A DNA stretch of 35,102 nucleotides from Gammaproteobacteria bacterium (GTDB lineage: Bacteria; Pseudomonadota; Gammaproteobacteria; Steroidobacterales; Woeseiaceae): the NCBI GenBank assembly GCA_009937505.1, contig JAACFJ010000010.1:1-35102 (forward strand), in the 5' to 3' direction. A program made the translations under genes and the position numbers. The number at the start of each line of letters is the position of its first letter. Positions within the stretch are counted from its first letter, which is position 1. Positions 1 through 8,464 of the stretch are shown here, in pieces. The notes beneath the pieces were generated by a model that saw nothing but the letters and a program-made list of their open reading frames with translations, did no database searches and was not told the origin of the DNA.

Positions 1-1014
1 ACGCACCTCGTGTTCGGCGGCACCCGGGCCGCGGAATACGAGCGCCGCCTGCAGGGCGTCAGCTATGAGGAAATCGCCGCGGAGGGTGGCGGCATCCTGT
101 CGACCGTAAAAGCAACCAGGGCAGCAAGCGACGGGCAGCTCCATGCCGATGCGCTCGCCAGGCTGCAGGCACTTGCCCGCGAGGGCGTGGCAACGGTGGA
201 GATCAAGTCCGGCTACGGTCTTGATCTGGACAATGAGCTCAAGATGCTGCGCGTCGCCCGCCGGCTCGGCGAAGACTCCGGGCTGACCGTTCGCACGACG
301 TTGCTTGCGGCCCATACCGTTGCGCCGGAGTTCGCTGGCGATGCGGACGCCTACATGGACCATATCGTCAATGAGATCTTGCCGGCCGTTGCCGGCGAGG
401 GCCTCGCCGATGCCGTCGATGCCTACTGCGAGTCCATCGCGTTCGATGCCAGCCAGGTCGAGAGACTGTTCGCACGTGCGCAACAGCTCGAGCTGAGAGT
501 GAAACTGCATGCCGATCAGCTGAGCGACGGCGGGGGAGCGGAACTCGCGGCGCGCTTCGGCGCGCTGTCCGCCGATCACCTGGAATATACGTCGCCCGAA
601 GGCGTTAGCGCCCTGGCTGAATCGGGCACCGCTGCCGTGCTGCTGCCGGGCGCGTACCTGACCCTGAACGAGAAGCAGCGACCTCCGGTGGAGGCGCTGC
701 GCGACAGCGGAGTTCCTGTTGCGCTAGCCACCGACTGCAACCCGGGCACGTCGCCGCTGTGCTCGATTCATTTCGCCATGGGTCTCGGCTCGCGCCTGTT
801 CGGCTTGACGCCGGAGGAGTGTCTCGCAGGCGTTACCCGTGAAGCAGCGCGGGCTCTCGGTCTCGGCCACGATCGCGGTACTCTCGAGATCGGCAAACGC
901 GCCGACATTGCGGCCTGGGATTTCGACCATCCGAGGCAGCTCGCGTATTGGCTTGGCACGCATCCCCTGTCAGACTTGCTGATCGCCGGGCGCTCCTTCA
1001 GCCCGAACCCGTAA
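1..1014 (+). CDS. hutI: Imidazolonepropionase, 5'-truncated by the window edge
   Basis: HutI hydrolyses 4-imidazolone-5-propanoate to N-formimino-L-glutamate, the third step of histidine degradation, in the cytoplasm. The frame is open from base 1 and begins inside the metal-binding THLVFGG segment, so the GTG at 10 is not the true start. About 65 N-terminal residues are missing compared with the usual length of about 400. Visible family motifs are GTRAAEYERR, the Gly-rich stretch GGGILSTVKATR, KSGYGL, LLAAHTVAPEF, KLHADQLSDGGGAE, SADHLEYTS and ATDCNPGTSP, which carry the His and Asp ligands of the amidohydrolase metal centre. The C-terminus is intact. An MFS exporter gene follows 19 bases downstream on the same strand. 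The rest of a hut operon, if present, would lie upstream of the window. Confidence 0.95.
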   Translation, partial: THLVFGGTRAAEYERRLQGVSYEEIAAEGGGILSTVKATRAASDGQLHADALARLQALAREGVATVEIKSGYGLDLDNELKMLRVARRLGEDSGLTVRTTLLAAHTVAPEFAGDADAYMDHIVNEILPAVAGEGLADAVDAYCESIAFDASQVERLFARAQQLELRVKLHADQLSDGGGAELAARFGALSADHLEYTSPEGVSALAESGTAAVLLPGAYLTLNEKQRPPVEALRDSGVPVALATDCNPGTSPLCSIHFAMGLGSRLFGLTPEECLAGVTREAARALGLGHDRGTLEIGKRADIAAWDFDHPRQLAYWLGTHPLSDLLIAGRSFSPNP

Positions 1015-1033
1015 CCAAATCTGCACCCGCATC

Positions 1034-2260
1034 ATGAACCCGACTCTTGTTGCACGACGGAGTTTCGTACTCACGCTCGGCCTTCTCACGGCCACTGCCG
1101 CGCTGACGATCGACATGAGCCTGCCCGCAATACCGGCAATGGTGAGGTCGCTCGCCACGGACCTGCCGAAGGGCCAGCTCATCGTCGGTGCGTTCATGCT
1201 GGGCATGGCCTGCGGCCAGATTCCCGCGGGCCTGTTTTCCGACCGCCTCGGAAGGCTGCCGGTGCTTTATGCCGGCATGAGCGTCTTTGCGCTCGCCGCA
1301 ATCGTGGCCGCGCTCGCGCAGAGCATCGACGTGATGCTGGCCGCGCGCTTCGTCCAGGGCTTCGGTGGCGCCTCGGCCGTCGTCCTGTCCCGCGCCATCG
1401 TCCGCGATATCTCGAGCGGTAAAGACGCCGCGAAACTGATGTCGCTGATGACAATGATCTTCACTGTCGCACCCGTCGTCGCGCCGAGCATAGGCGCACT
1501 ATTGGTCGCTCAGTGGGGCTGGCGCGCGCCGTTCGCCGTCATTGCGGGCGGCGGCATGCTCATGCTCATCGGCATTCGCAGCAACCTGGTCGAAACCCGG
1601 ACGCCGGATGCCGACGGACACCCGCTCAGGCAGCTGCAGCGAAGCTTTGCCGAGTTCTTCCGTCACCGGCAAAGTATTTTCGGTCTGCTGCTGATCGTCG
1701 TGCCGCCAGCCGGGTTCATGTCCATAATTGCAGTCTCGGCCGCACTGGTCGTCGAGATCTACGGGTTTTCAGTCCAGACTTACGGACTCATCTTCGCTTG
1801 TGCCGGGCTGTCGATACTCGCCGGCTCGATCGTCAATCGCATTCTCGTGCCACGCATCGAGATCGTGCCCCTCATTCGCATCGGCATCGCGATGATGGCT
1901 GTCGCTTCGCTGCAGCTCTTGCTGGTGGCATGGATCAATGCGGCACCGTTCGCGTGGGTCTGGGGTTGCGTATGCCTGTTTTTCTTCGCGGTTCCGATCG
2001 TGCTTTCCAACGCGATGGTGCTGGCGCTCGATCCGCTGCCCCGAATCGCCGGTGTCGCATCTTCCATCATCGGTACGATCCAGAACGTCATCGGCGCATC
2101 AGGCGCGATACTGGGCGCGACGATCTACAACGGGACGCTGCGCAATGCCGTGATGATCATCGGCGGCGCAGGCATCGTGATGCTGTTGATCTTCCTGCTG
2201 CGGCCGCTGATTTGCGGCGGCCCTCTCGTGCATCACCCGGAAGAGCTGGCCCGCGACTAG
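1034..2260 (+). CDS. MFS drug-resistance transporter, Bcr/CflA type
   Basis: This 408-residue integral membrane protein has about twelve hydrophobic segments. Its N-terminal half follows the Bcr/CflA pattern: TIDMSLPAIPAM in the first loop, FMLGMACGQIPAGLFSDRLGR (the MFS loop 2-3 signature), then RFVQGFGGASAVVLSRAIVRD and APVVAPSIGALL. The family exports drugs and small molecules such as bicyclomycin, chloramphenicol or cysteine pathway compounds by proton antiport. The substrate cannot be read from sequence. The ATG at 1034 lies 19 bases after hutI and could be co-transcribed with it; a role in histidine catabolism is possible but not indicated by the family. The 3' end meets the convergent TPR gene 6 bases away, with no terminator hairpin between them. 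Confidence 0.88.
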   Translation: MNPTLVARRSFVLTLGLLTATAALTIDMSLPAIPAMVRSLATDLPKGQLIVGAFMLGMACGQIPAGLFSDRLGRLPVLYAGMSVFALAAIVAALAQSIDVMLAARFVQGFGGASAVVLSRAIVRDISSGKDAAKLMSLMTMIFTVAPVVAPSIGALLVAQWGWRAPFAVIAGGGMLMLIGIRSNLVETRTPDADGHPLRQLQRSFAEFFRHRQSIFGLLLIVVPPAGFMSIIAVSAALVVEIYGFSVQTYGLIFACAGLSILAGSIVNRILVPRIEIVPLIRIGIAMMAVASLQLLLVAWINAAPFAWVWGCVCLFFFAVPIVLSNAMVLALDPLPRIAGVASSIIGTIQNVIGASGAILGATIYNGTLRNAVMIIGGAGIVMLLIFLLRPLICGGPLVHHPEELARD

Positions 2261-2266
2261 CTTGTT

Positions 2267-4501
2267 TCAGATGATTTCCGATTTGGCGCGCAGGCTGTCC
2301 CAGTCGCCGGTGCTCTCCGCCTCGAGTACACGGTCATACATCGCTTCGAGCGATCGGGTCACTTCGTCGATCATCCCTGTAAACCGCGGGTCCTCTCGCA
2401 ACACGGCCAGGTACGGATCGTCTTCCATTATCCAGATGTTCGACAATACGGAACTCAGGTAGCCTTCGTCGATCAGATCTCGAAGCGCAACGATTGCATC
2501 CTCCCTGCGGCCCTGCAGCGCGAGAATCTGGACTTCGCGAATCCCCTGCCCGAACCACCCGAGCCGCGGCTGGTCCCGGACGACCGGCAATGCCGCCCGC
2601 AGGAGTTTCTGTGCCTTCGCTGTATCTCCTTCGCGCTGGCTGATGTACGCGAGCCTGATGATGGCGGGAATGGTGTACTTGTCGATCGGCAGTTCCGAAT
2701 CTTCCCTGAGGATGGGCTGGCCCTTGTAAGTATACCGGCGTGCCATCTCGAGGTCGTCGACGATTAAAGCCACTTCAGCGGTGACGAACGTCAGGAACTG
2801 GCGCGTGTCTCCGGACACCCCACTGTCGATGATTTCGGCGAAGAATCTCAGGGCATTCTGATAATCCGAGTCGATGAGCATTACGAAGCCTTCCATCACG
2901 GCGGCAAACGGATGGTCTTCCGGCAGCGTTTCGAGCAGCGCTTTGGCTTTTACCTCGTCGCCGAAAGCGAGGTACAGGCGTACGGTCAGGAAACCGACGG
3001 CAGGATCGTTGCTTAGCGACATCGCCTGCATGGCCCACGCGACTGCCTCATCGAGACGGCCCAGGCCCGCCAGTTGTTGGGTAAGGTACTGCATGGGTAT
3101 CGGCCATTCGGGATGTATCTCCATCGCCTTGAGCCACAGCCTGATCGCCTCGTCATTCTGGCCGCGCTGTGCATACAGCGTCGGCAGGTTCGTGTACGGT
3201 ATTCGGCCCAGCGGGTCCAGCTCCAGAGACCGCTGGTAGAGCTCGATGGCCTCTTCATCCCTTTCCTCCGCATCTCGCAGACTGGCAAACCACATGTAGG
3301 CGCTGGCGTGATTCGGATTCAGTTCGATGGCACGTCGAAAATCCGCCTCGGCTTCCAGGTTGCCCCGCCCCACGCGAGACTGCAGCCAGGCCCTGCTCGC
3401 GAGCAAGCCTCTGACGGCATAAGCGTCTGCGAGACCCGGATCCAGTTCCAGCGCTCTGTCGAGGGTTTCACGCGCAATCTCGAATGCTTCTGACTGCGGC
3501 AAGTACTGGTGATTGAACGACAGCAACAATGCGCTTTCGGCGAGCCCGGCGTATGCAGCCGCGTAATTCGGATCATATTCGATAGCCTGCTCGAAACTAT
3601 CCCGCGCACTCAGCAGCGTCTCCAGACGCCGCAGGTAGAGATTGTCGCGTCCGGATACATAGGCACTGTAGGCGCGCAGATCCTCAGTCGGCTTCGCCGC
3701 GATCCTGATCTGCTCGGCGGGCGTCAGCGTGGTTTCCAGTGCTGTGGCAATTGCCGCGGATATTTCGCTCTGGATCGCAAAGATGTTTTGCGCCGTCAAC
3801 TCGCGATCGTAACTCTCCGCCCAGATACTGACGTCGTCTTTCGCGTCGATCAGTTGCACATTGATCCTGACACTGTCGCCGACACGCTGGACCGAACCCT
3901 GCAGCACCGAACCGACATCGAGCTCCTCGCCGATCTGGCGTACGTTCTTCGTGGTGTTCCGGTACTCCATCACTGACGAGCGCGAAATCACCTTGCAGGA
4001 TCCGATGTTGGCCAGCTGGGTCAGTATGTCGCCATGTATGCCATCGGCGAAGACCGCATTATCCGGTTCGCTGCTCAGGCTCGTGAACGGCAGTACGGCG
4101 ATGGCAGGCTTCTCTATTGCGGACTGTTGAGCGGGCAATTCGTCGTTACGGATGCCGGTGACATTGAACGTGATCGACACGCCCAACGCCACCGCGAGCA
4201 GGCCGATGATCAGGTAGTTCATCGTCGCTTTTTGCTTTCTTGTCCGGCGGGGTTCTGATCGATCCACATCCTTGTCGAGCTTCACCCCTTCCGGCGTAAC
4301 CTCGAAGATCCACGCCAGCACCACCGCCGCGAAGAAGCCGACCAAAACGATGATCACGTAGACCTGGAAAGCCCCCTCCGTCGCGCCGAACGTAGGCAGC
4401 AAGACGGACCCGGCCTCGATGATGATCCAGGCGACGAGCGCATAGGCGGCGGCAACGCGCAGCACATTTCGGCGGCGGAGTTCTGAGAGGAAAGAGGGCA
4501 T
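2267..4501 (-). CDS. TolB-like / TPR membrane protein (COG5616 type)
   Basis: I place the start at the ATG at 4501, giving 744 residues, because the family N-terminus (FLSELRRRNVLRVAAAYALV) begins just there; the open frame upstream has no family similarity. Predicted order is two membrane helices (about 12-38 and 47-68), a conserved EVTPEGVKL loop, a third helix (about 94-114), then a periplasmic TolB-N/FlgO-like domain (about 132-260, IAVLPFTSLSSEPDN... and VLQGSVQRVGDSVRI) and a long array of TPR repeats to the C-terminus. Relatives often carry an adenylate cyclase or a winged-helix domain in front; here neither is present. The function is unknown, probably scaffolding or envelope sensing. 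A TATACT hexamer at 4514-4509 ends 7 bases before the ATG, which would give a leaderless message; no good -35 is seen. Confidence 0.85.
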   Translation of the reverse strand: MPSFLSELRRRNVLRVAAAYALVAWIIIEAGSVLLPTFGATEGAFQVYVIIVLVGFFAAVVLAWIFEVTPEGVKLDKDVDRSEPRRTRKQKATMNYLIIGLLAVALGVSITFNVTGIRNDELPAQQSAIEKPAIAVLPFTSLSSEPDNAVFADGIHGDILTQLANIGSCKVISRSSVMEYRNTTKNVRQIGEELDVGSVLQGSVQRVGDSVRINVQLIDAKDDVSIWAESYDRELTAQNIFAIQSEISAAIATALETTLTPAEQIRIAAKPTEDLRAYSAYVSGRDNLYLRRLETLLSARDSFEQAIEYDPNYAAAYAGLAESALLLSFNHQYLPQSEAFEIARETLDRALELDPGLADAYAVRGLLASRAWLQSRVGRGNLEAEADFRRAIELNPNHASAYMWFASLRDAEERDEEAIELYQRSLELDPLGRIPYTNLPTLYAQRGQNDEAIRLWLKAMEIHPEWPIPMQYLTQQLAGLGRLDEAVAWAMQAMSLSNDPAVGFLTVRLYLAFGDEVKAKALLETLPEDHPFAAVMEGFVMLIDSDYQNALRFFAEIIDSGVSGDTRQFLTFVTAEVALIVDDLEMARRYTYKGQPILREDSELPIDKYTIPAIIRLAYISQREGDTAKAQKLLRAALPVVRDQPRLGWFGQGIREVQILALQGRREDAIVALRDLIDEGYLSSVLSNIWIMEDDPYLAVLREDPRFTGMIDEVTRSLEAMYDRVLEAESTGDWDSLRAKSEII

Positions 4502-4529
4502 GGGGTTTAGTATAAGCGAACGACTGCGA

Positions 4530-5117
4530 CTACGGCAGTTCGGACAGCACCTCGTCGAGGCCTTTGCGCTTTTGCGCAGGCGTGATTTTCGGGTAGCCGT
4601 ACCAGAGCATGCCGACGACGACCTCCTCGCTCTCATCGATTCCGACGATGTCGAAGAACCGGCTGTCGCGGGTGATATCGCCCGTTGTCCACTTGCTGCC
4701 GATGCCGGCTTTCCAGAGATACAGCATCAGGTTCTGTAGCGCGGCCGCGCACGCCGCGTAATCCTCCCGCTGCAGCAAGTCATCGTCCGAACGCCGGCAG
4801 GTCACCACGAGCCAGCCCGGTTTCTCGGACCACTGCTCGCGTTTGAATTTGCCCGCATCGGGCGCCTTTTTCGCGGTAACGATTTCGTAGCACAGGTCGA
4901 GACAACGTTCGATGGTCTCACTCCCCAACAGGTAGAAATGCCACGGCTCAGTGACATGATGGTTCGGCGCCCATGTCGCGGCCTCGATCGCCTCACGAAC
5001 GAGTTCGCGGGGTACCGGCGTCTGCAGATAAAGGTTGATCGTGCGCCGGCCGCGGATGACCTCCGCGAAATCCCGCAGTGACTGCGTCTCGTAACTGGGC
5101 GGTGCCTCGTTGCTCAT
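4530..5117 (-). CDS. Nitroreductase-family FMN oxidoreductase
   Basis: This 195-residue protein belongs to the nitroreductase fold. It shows the N-terminal FMN-phosphate-binding region (EVIRGRRTINLY, corresponding to the usual RRS-R pattern), the conserved EAATWAPNHHVTEPWHFYLL segment, and a C-terminal stretch with GIGSKWTTG followed by VVVGMLWYGYP. Such enzymes are cytoplasmic, usually dimeric, NAD(P)H-dependent reductases of nitro compounds, quinones or related substrates; the physiological substrate is not evident. The ATG at 5117 overlaps the thiolase stop by 4 bases, so it is translationally coupled as the last gene of a permease-thiolase-nitroreductase set. The frame remains open upstream into the thiolase gene, but that extension has no family similarity and was not used. 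Confidence 0.85.
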   Translation of the reverse strand: MSNEAPPSYETQSLRDFAEVIRGRRTINLYLQTPVPRELVREAIEAATWAPNHHVTEPWHFYLLGSETIERCLDLCYEIVTAKKAPDAGKFKREQWSEKPGWLVVTCRRSDDDLLQREDYAACAAALQNLMLYLWKAGIGSKWTTGDITRDSRFFDIVGIDESEEVVVGMLWYGYPKITPAQKRKGLDEVLSELP

Positions 5118-6319
5118 GGCCGCTCGATGACCATCGCGATGCCCTGGCCCACGCCGATGCACATGGTGCAGAGTGCATAACGCCCATTCCTGCGGCGCAG
5201 CTCGTAAGCTGCGGTCGTCACGAGTCGAGCGCCCGACATTCCCAGCGGATGACCGAGAGCGATGGCGCCGCCGTTCGGGTTCACGTGTTCGGCGGCGTCG
5301 TCCACACCGAGCGTCCGCAAGGTGGCAAGCCCCTGCGCCGCGAAGGCTTCGTTGAGCTCGATAACGTCCATCCGGGAAATATCGAGCCCGGCGAGCGCCA
5401 GCGCCTTTTCCGATGCCGGCGCCGGCCCGATGCCCATTATGCGAGGCTCGACGCCGACTGCGGCCCAGGCGACCACCCGCGCGAGCGGCTCCAGGCCCAG
5501 GCGGCCGGCAGCATCCCCGGAAACCACGAGCAACGCACACGCGCCGTCATTGATGCCGGAGGCGTTGCCAGCGGTGACTTTGCCGCCGCTGCGCACGATA
5601 GGTTTCAGTTTCGCCAGCCCCTCGATCGTCGAACCGGATCGAGGGTGTTCGTCCGTGTCCACGACGACCGGATCCCCGCGGCGCTGCGGCACGGTGACGG
5701 GCACGATTTCTTCGGCGAGCACCCCGGATCCGATAGCAGCCTCTGCGCGCCGCTGGCTGCGCAATGCAAATTCGTCCTGGTCCTCCCGGGATACGTTGAA
5801 TTCATCGGCGACATTCTCCGCGGTTTCCGCCATGGAATCGATGCCGTACTGCTCCTCGAGTTTCCGGTTTACGAAGCGCCAGCCGAGCGTGGTGTCGTAG
5901 ATTTCCGCGTTGCGTCCGAACGCAGCGGTCTGCTTCGCCATAACGAAGGGTGCACGCGACATCGACTCTACGCCCCCGGCAATCGCCAGGCCGATACCGC
6001 CGGCGCGGATCGCGTCCGCAACATTGCCAATCGCGTTCATGCCGGAGCCGCACAAGCGGTTGACGGTTGACGCCGGGACCGTCACCGGCAGACCGGCAAG
6101 CAGCGCCGACATGCGTCCAACATTGCGATTGTCTTCCCCGGCCTGGTTGGCGCAGCCATAGACAACGTCTTCGATCGAGGCAGGATCGAGATTCCCCTGC
6201 CGCGCGAGCAGCGCCGCAATGGGCACTGCGCCGAGATCGTCGGCACGTACCGACGAAAGAGCTCCGCCGTATCGGCCGATCGGCGTTCGCACTGCGTCGC
6301 AAATATAGGCTTCACCCAT
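5114..6319 (-). CDS. Acetyl-CoA acyltransferase (thiolase), PcaF/PaaJ-like
   Basis: This is a full-length 401-residue thiolase. The acyl-accepting cysteine is C90 in VNRLCGSGMNA; the other catalytic residues are H357 in GGAIALGHPLG and C387 in LCTMCIGVGQG. The segments CDAVRTPIGRYGGALSSVRADD and YGCANQAGEDNRNV are typical of beta-ketoadipyl-CoA thiolase (PcaF/PaaJ), which cleaves 3-oxoadipyl-CoA to succinyl-CoA and acetyl-CoA. No other pca or paa gene is in the window, so the substrate could also be a short-chain 3-ketoacyl-CoA. The start ATG overlaps the end of the upstream permease gene by 8 bases, and the stop overlaps the nitroreductase start by 4, which indicates an operon. Confidence 0.92.
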   Translation of the reverse strand: MGEAYICDAVRTPIGRYGGALSSVRADDLGAVPIAALLARQGNLDPASIEDVVYGCANQAGEDNRNVGRMSALLAGLPVTVPASTVNRLCGSGMNAIGNVADAIRAGGIGLAIAGGVESMSRAPFVMAKQTAAFGRNAEIYDTTLGWRFVNRKLEEQYGIDSMAETAENVADEFNVSREDQDEFALRSQRRAEAAIGSGVLAEEIVPVTVPQRRGDPVVVDTDEHPRSGSTIEGLAKLKPIVRSGGKVTAGNASGINDGACALLVVSGDAAGRLGLEPLARVVAWAAVGVEPRIMGIGPAPASEKALALAGLDISRMDVIELNEAFAAQGLATLRTLGVDDAAEHVNPNGGAIALGHPLGMSGARLVTTAAYELRRRNGRYALCTMCIGVGQGIAMVIERP

Positions 6320-7649
6320 CGCGGCTCGTCTCCGTTGCGCTGCCGGTAGTCGCGGACTGCCGGGCGATCGACTGGTAGGACCGTCCCAGCCAGGCGCCGA
6401 TGAGCGCCCACCCCGCGGCGATCAGCGCCGCAAACAGCGCGACGCCGGTCAACCCCAGCCCGAGGGTTGCCGTCAGCGCGGTGTAGGTCCAGGCGGTAAC
6501 CATATCACCGCCACGATAGACGACAATGTCGATGACGGGCTTCGCTTTGAAGCGGGTTTCCGAATCGACGACCGTGAACAACATCTCCCTGCCCGGCCGC
6601 GTAATCGCATAGTTGCCAGCCCGCCGGGCAACCTGCAACCCGATCAGCACTGCGAGCAACGGCGTCGCGGCAACGATCAGCCATCCCCCGACCATGAGCA
6701 CGGGAATCAGCGCGAGCGTCGTCGCCATGCCGAACCGCGTGGAGATTCGGCCCGTGGCAAACACGGCCGTCACGATCGCCAGCGAGTTCACGGCGAGGTC
6801 GATGCCGGCCCAGATTTGCGTGCGCACGTCGCGATCGAAGACAGCCAGCAACTTCCTCAGTTCGAAATACACGAACGTATTCATGATGACGTAGAAGAAA
6901 ATGAACGCGCCGATCGCCAACAGGTAGGGATTGGTCAGGAAAAGCCAGAATCCCGAGAACGGATTCCGCCCGAGCGTCTGCTCGCGCGTCAGGTCCGGCT
7001 GCACGTTTTCGGTGCCGAGTTCGCTAACGCGAAGATTTTCCAGCGCCCCGATGATCACGACCGGGATGAGCAACATGGTGGCTGAAATCAACAGCAGGTT
7101 CATCGTGCCAATGTTGTCGGCGAAGAATGCGGGTATCGATGGCCCGACGATAGCCCCGGTACTGGCTCCGGTCGCGATGACCCCGAACAGTCGCGGCGCC
7201 TGCTCCCGGCTGAACAACCCGGACATGTAGCTCCAGAAGACCGAAACATGGAACAGGCTGAAAACGCTCAGCCAGACATAAAACGACTTGTTGACGAAAT
7301 CCGTATCGTCGGTGGCCGTGCTGGCAATATAGAAGCCCGCAAAACTCGTGGCGAAAGCGATGTAGACACCGGGTACCAGTCGCTTGAAGCGCACTCTCGA
7401 AATGATAGCCCCGTACAGGAAGACCGCGACCACGCTAAATAAGAATGTCGACGTCCAGAGCCAGCTCAGTTCCTCGTCGGACCAGTCGGACGACATCGCA
7501 TCCCGAACCGGGCGCAGGATGAAGTAAGCCGCCATGAGCGTGAACACGAACGTAAACGAGAGTAATGTCGCCTTGAGTTCGTTCGGCTCGATCTTGGCCG
7601 CGACCCTCAGAAATCGACTAACGGGATTGACGCGCCCTTCGCTGCTCAT
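6312..7649 (-). CDS. ADP/ATP translocase-like MFS permease (COG3202 type)
   Basis: This 445-residue protein has about twelve hydrophobic helices and follows the pattern of the nucleotide-transporter-like branch of MFS. Diagnostic segments are an early ELKATLLSFTFVFTLMAAYF followed by ILRPVRDAM, the mid-region YVWLSVFSLFHVSVFWSYMS, and SREQAPRLFGVIATGASTGAIVGP. The best known members (plastid and Rickettsia/Chlamydia NTTs) exchange ATP for ADP, but the many copies in free-living bacteria have unknown substrates, so ATP transport should not be assumed. It is the first gene of the overlapping trio with thiolase and nitroreductase, which could hint at an organic-acid or CoA-related substrate; that is inference. 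The upstream gap to the peroxiredoxin gene is 56 bases and holds no convincing promoter. Confidence 0.8.
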   Translation of the reverse strand: MSSEGRVNPVSRFLRVAAKIEPNELKATLLSFTFVFTLMAAYFILRPVRDAMSSDWSDEELSWLWTSTFLFSVVAVFLYGAIISRVRFKRLVPGVYIAFATSFAGFYIASTATDDTDFVNKSFYVWLSVFSLFHVSVFWSYMSGLFSREQAPRLFGVIATGASTGAIVGPSIPAFFADNIGTMNLLLISATMLLIPVVIIGALENLRVSELGTENVQPDLTREQTLGRNPFSGFWLFLTNPYLLAIGAFIFFYVIMNTFVYFELRKLLAVFDRDVRTQIWAGIDLAVNSLAIVTAVFATGRISTRFGMATTLALIPVLMVGGWLIVAATPLLAVLIGLQVARRAGNYAITRPGREMLFTVVDSETRFKAKPVIDIVVYRGGDMVTAWTYTALTATLGLGLTGVALFAALIAAGWALIGAWLGRSYQSIARQSATTGSATETSRDG

Positions 7650-7705
7650 GTTGTTGTTCCGGCCGGCTGGCGAGGTGCGAGCGTATCATCGCGGGGCAAA
7701 ACCGA

Positions 7706-8404
7706 CTAGCGCGGGACGATTCCAGTGGCAGCCGCGAGTAACTCATCGGCAGGGAGTCGCACCGTGTAGTCAGCGTTGGAGTACGCGAAACGAATGATGC
7801 CGTCCGTATCGACTGCGAACACGGACGGTACAGGCAGCACGCCCTGCAGCGCCATCGAGGATCCATCGATGTCCTGCCCCTTGTCACGGCGCCTCTGGAT
7901 AGTGTCATCCGCCGCCCGGAACGCGATGCCGAGCGCAATCGCAGCACCGGCTTTTGCGTCAGAGAGAATCGTAAAACCCAGTCCGCCGATATCGGCCTGC
8001 GTGTCCGCGTCAAGACTGCTGTACAACAGTTCCGGCCGGTCTCCACTGAGAAACAGCACGTCGACGCCCATGGCTTGAATCGCGGGCAGGACGTGCCGGA
8101 GTTCCGACAAATGCACATTGCAGTAGGGACACCAGCCTCCGCGGAACGCAATCAAGACTGCGGGCCTCTCGAGACCGCGCGGCTCGAAGTGGAACGGCTC
8201 ACCGTCCACCGTTTCGACGGTAAAGCGGGGCGCGTCCCGCCCGGCACTTAACGGCCGGATCTCATCCGCGCTGGCGGCGACCGGAACATCGGCATGACCG
8301 TGTTGAATGGAAAGGCTGCAGGCAAGACTCATCGCCATCGTGACTGCAAACAGGCCGAGCAGCATCTTCTTGATCGTTCTTTGTCGCGCGATAGAGAAAG
8401 CCAT
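7706..8404 (-). CDS. Exported peroxiredoxin-like (AhpC/TSA) protein
   Basis: This 232-residue protein starts with a basic, then hydrophobic segment (about residues 10-30) that looks like a signal peptide; MSLACS could be a poor lipobox. The mature part is a thioredoxin-fold AhpC/TSA-type domain: the conserved GGWCPYCNVHLSEL holds C92 and C95, followed by VLFLSGDRPE and a late cis-Pro region VLPVPSVFAVDTDG. It probably reduces peroxides or disulfides in the periplasm; the CPYC arrangement is that of the peroxiredoxin-like branch rather than a classical 2-Cys enzyme. It lies 60 bases downstream of the ABC permease gene. A TAGAAT hexamer at 8433-8428 would put a start of transcription about 17 bases before the ATG, but the -35 is weak. 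Confidence 0.85.
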   Translation of the reverse strand: MAFSIARQRTIKKMLLGLFAVTMAMSLACSLSIQHGHADVPVAASADEIRPLSAGRDAPRFTVETVDGEPFHFEPRGLERPAVLIAFRGGWCPYCNVHLSELRHVLPAIQAMGVDVLFLSGDRPELLYSSLDADTQADIGGLGFTILSDAKAGAAIALGIAFRAADDTIQRRRDKGQDIDGSSMALQGVLPVPSVFAVDTDGIIRFAYSNADYTVRLPADELLAAATGIVPR

Positions 8405-8464
8405 GGCAGTGCATTTTTCGTGAACACATTCTATCGGACCGTCGCTTCGCCAGATTTATTACGG

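Noticed and set aside
5078-6070. 330-codon plus-strand open frame antisense to the thiolase
   Set aside because: The thiolase is complete with all catalytic residues; the antisense frame is compositional.
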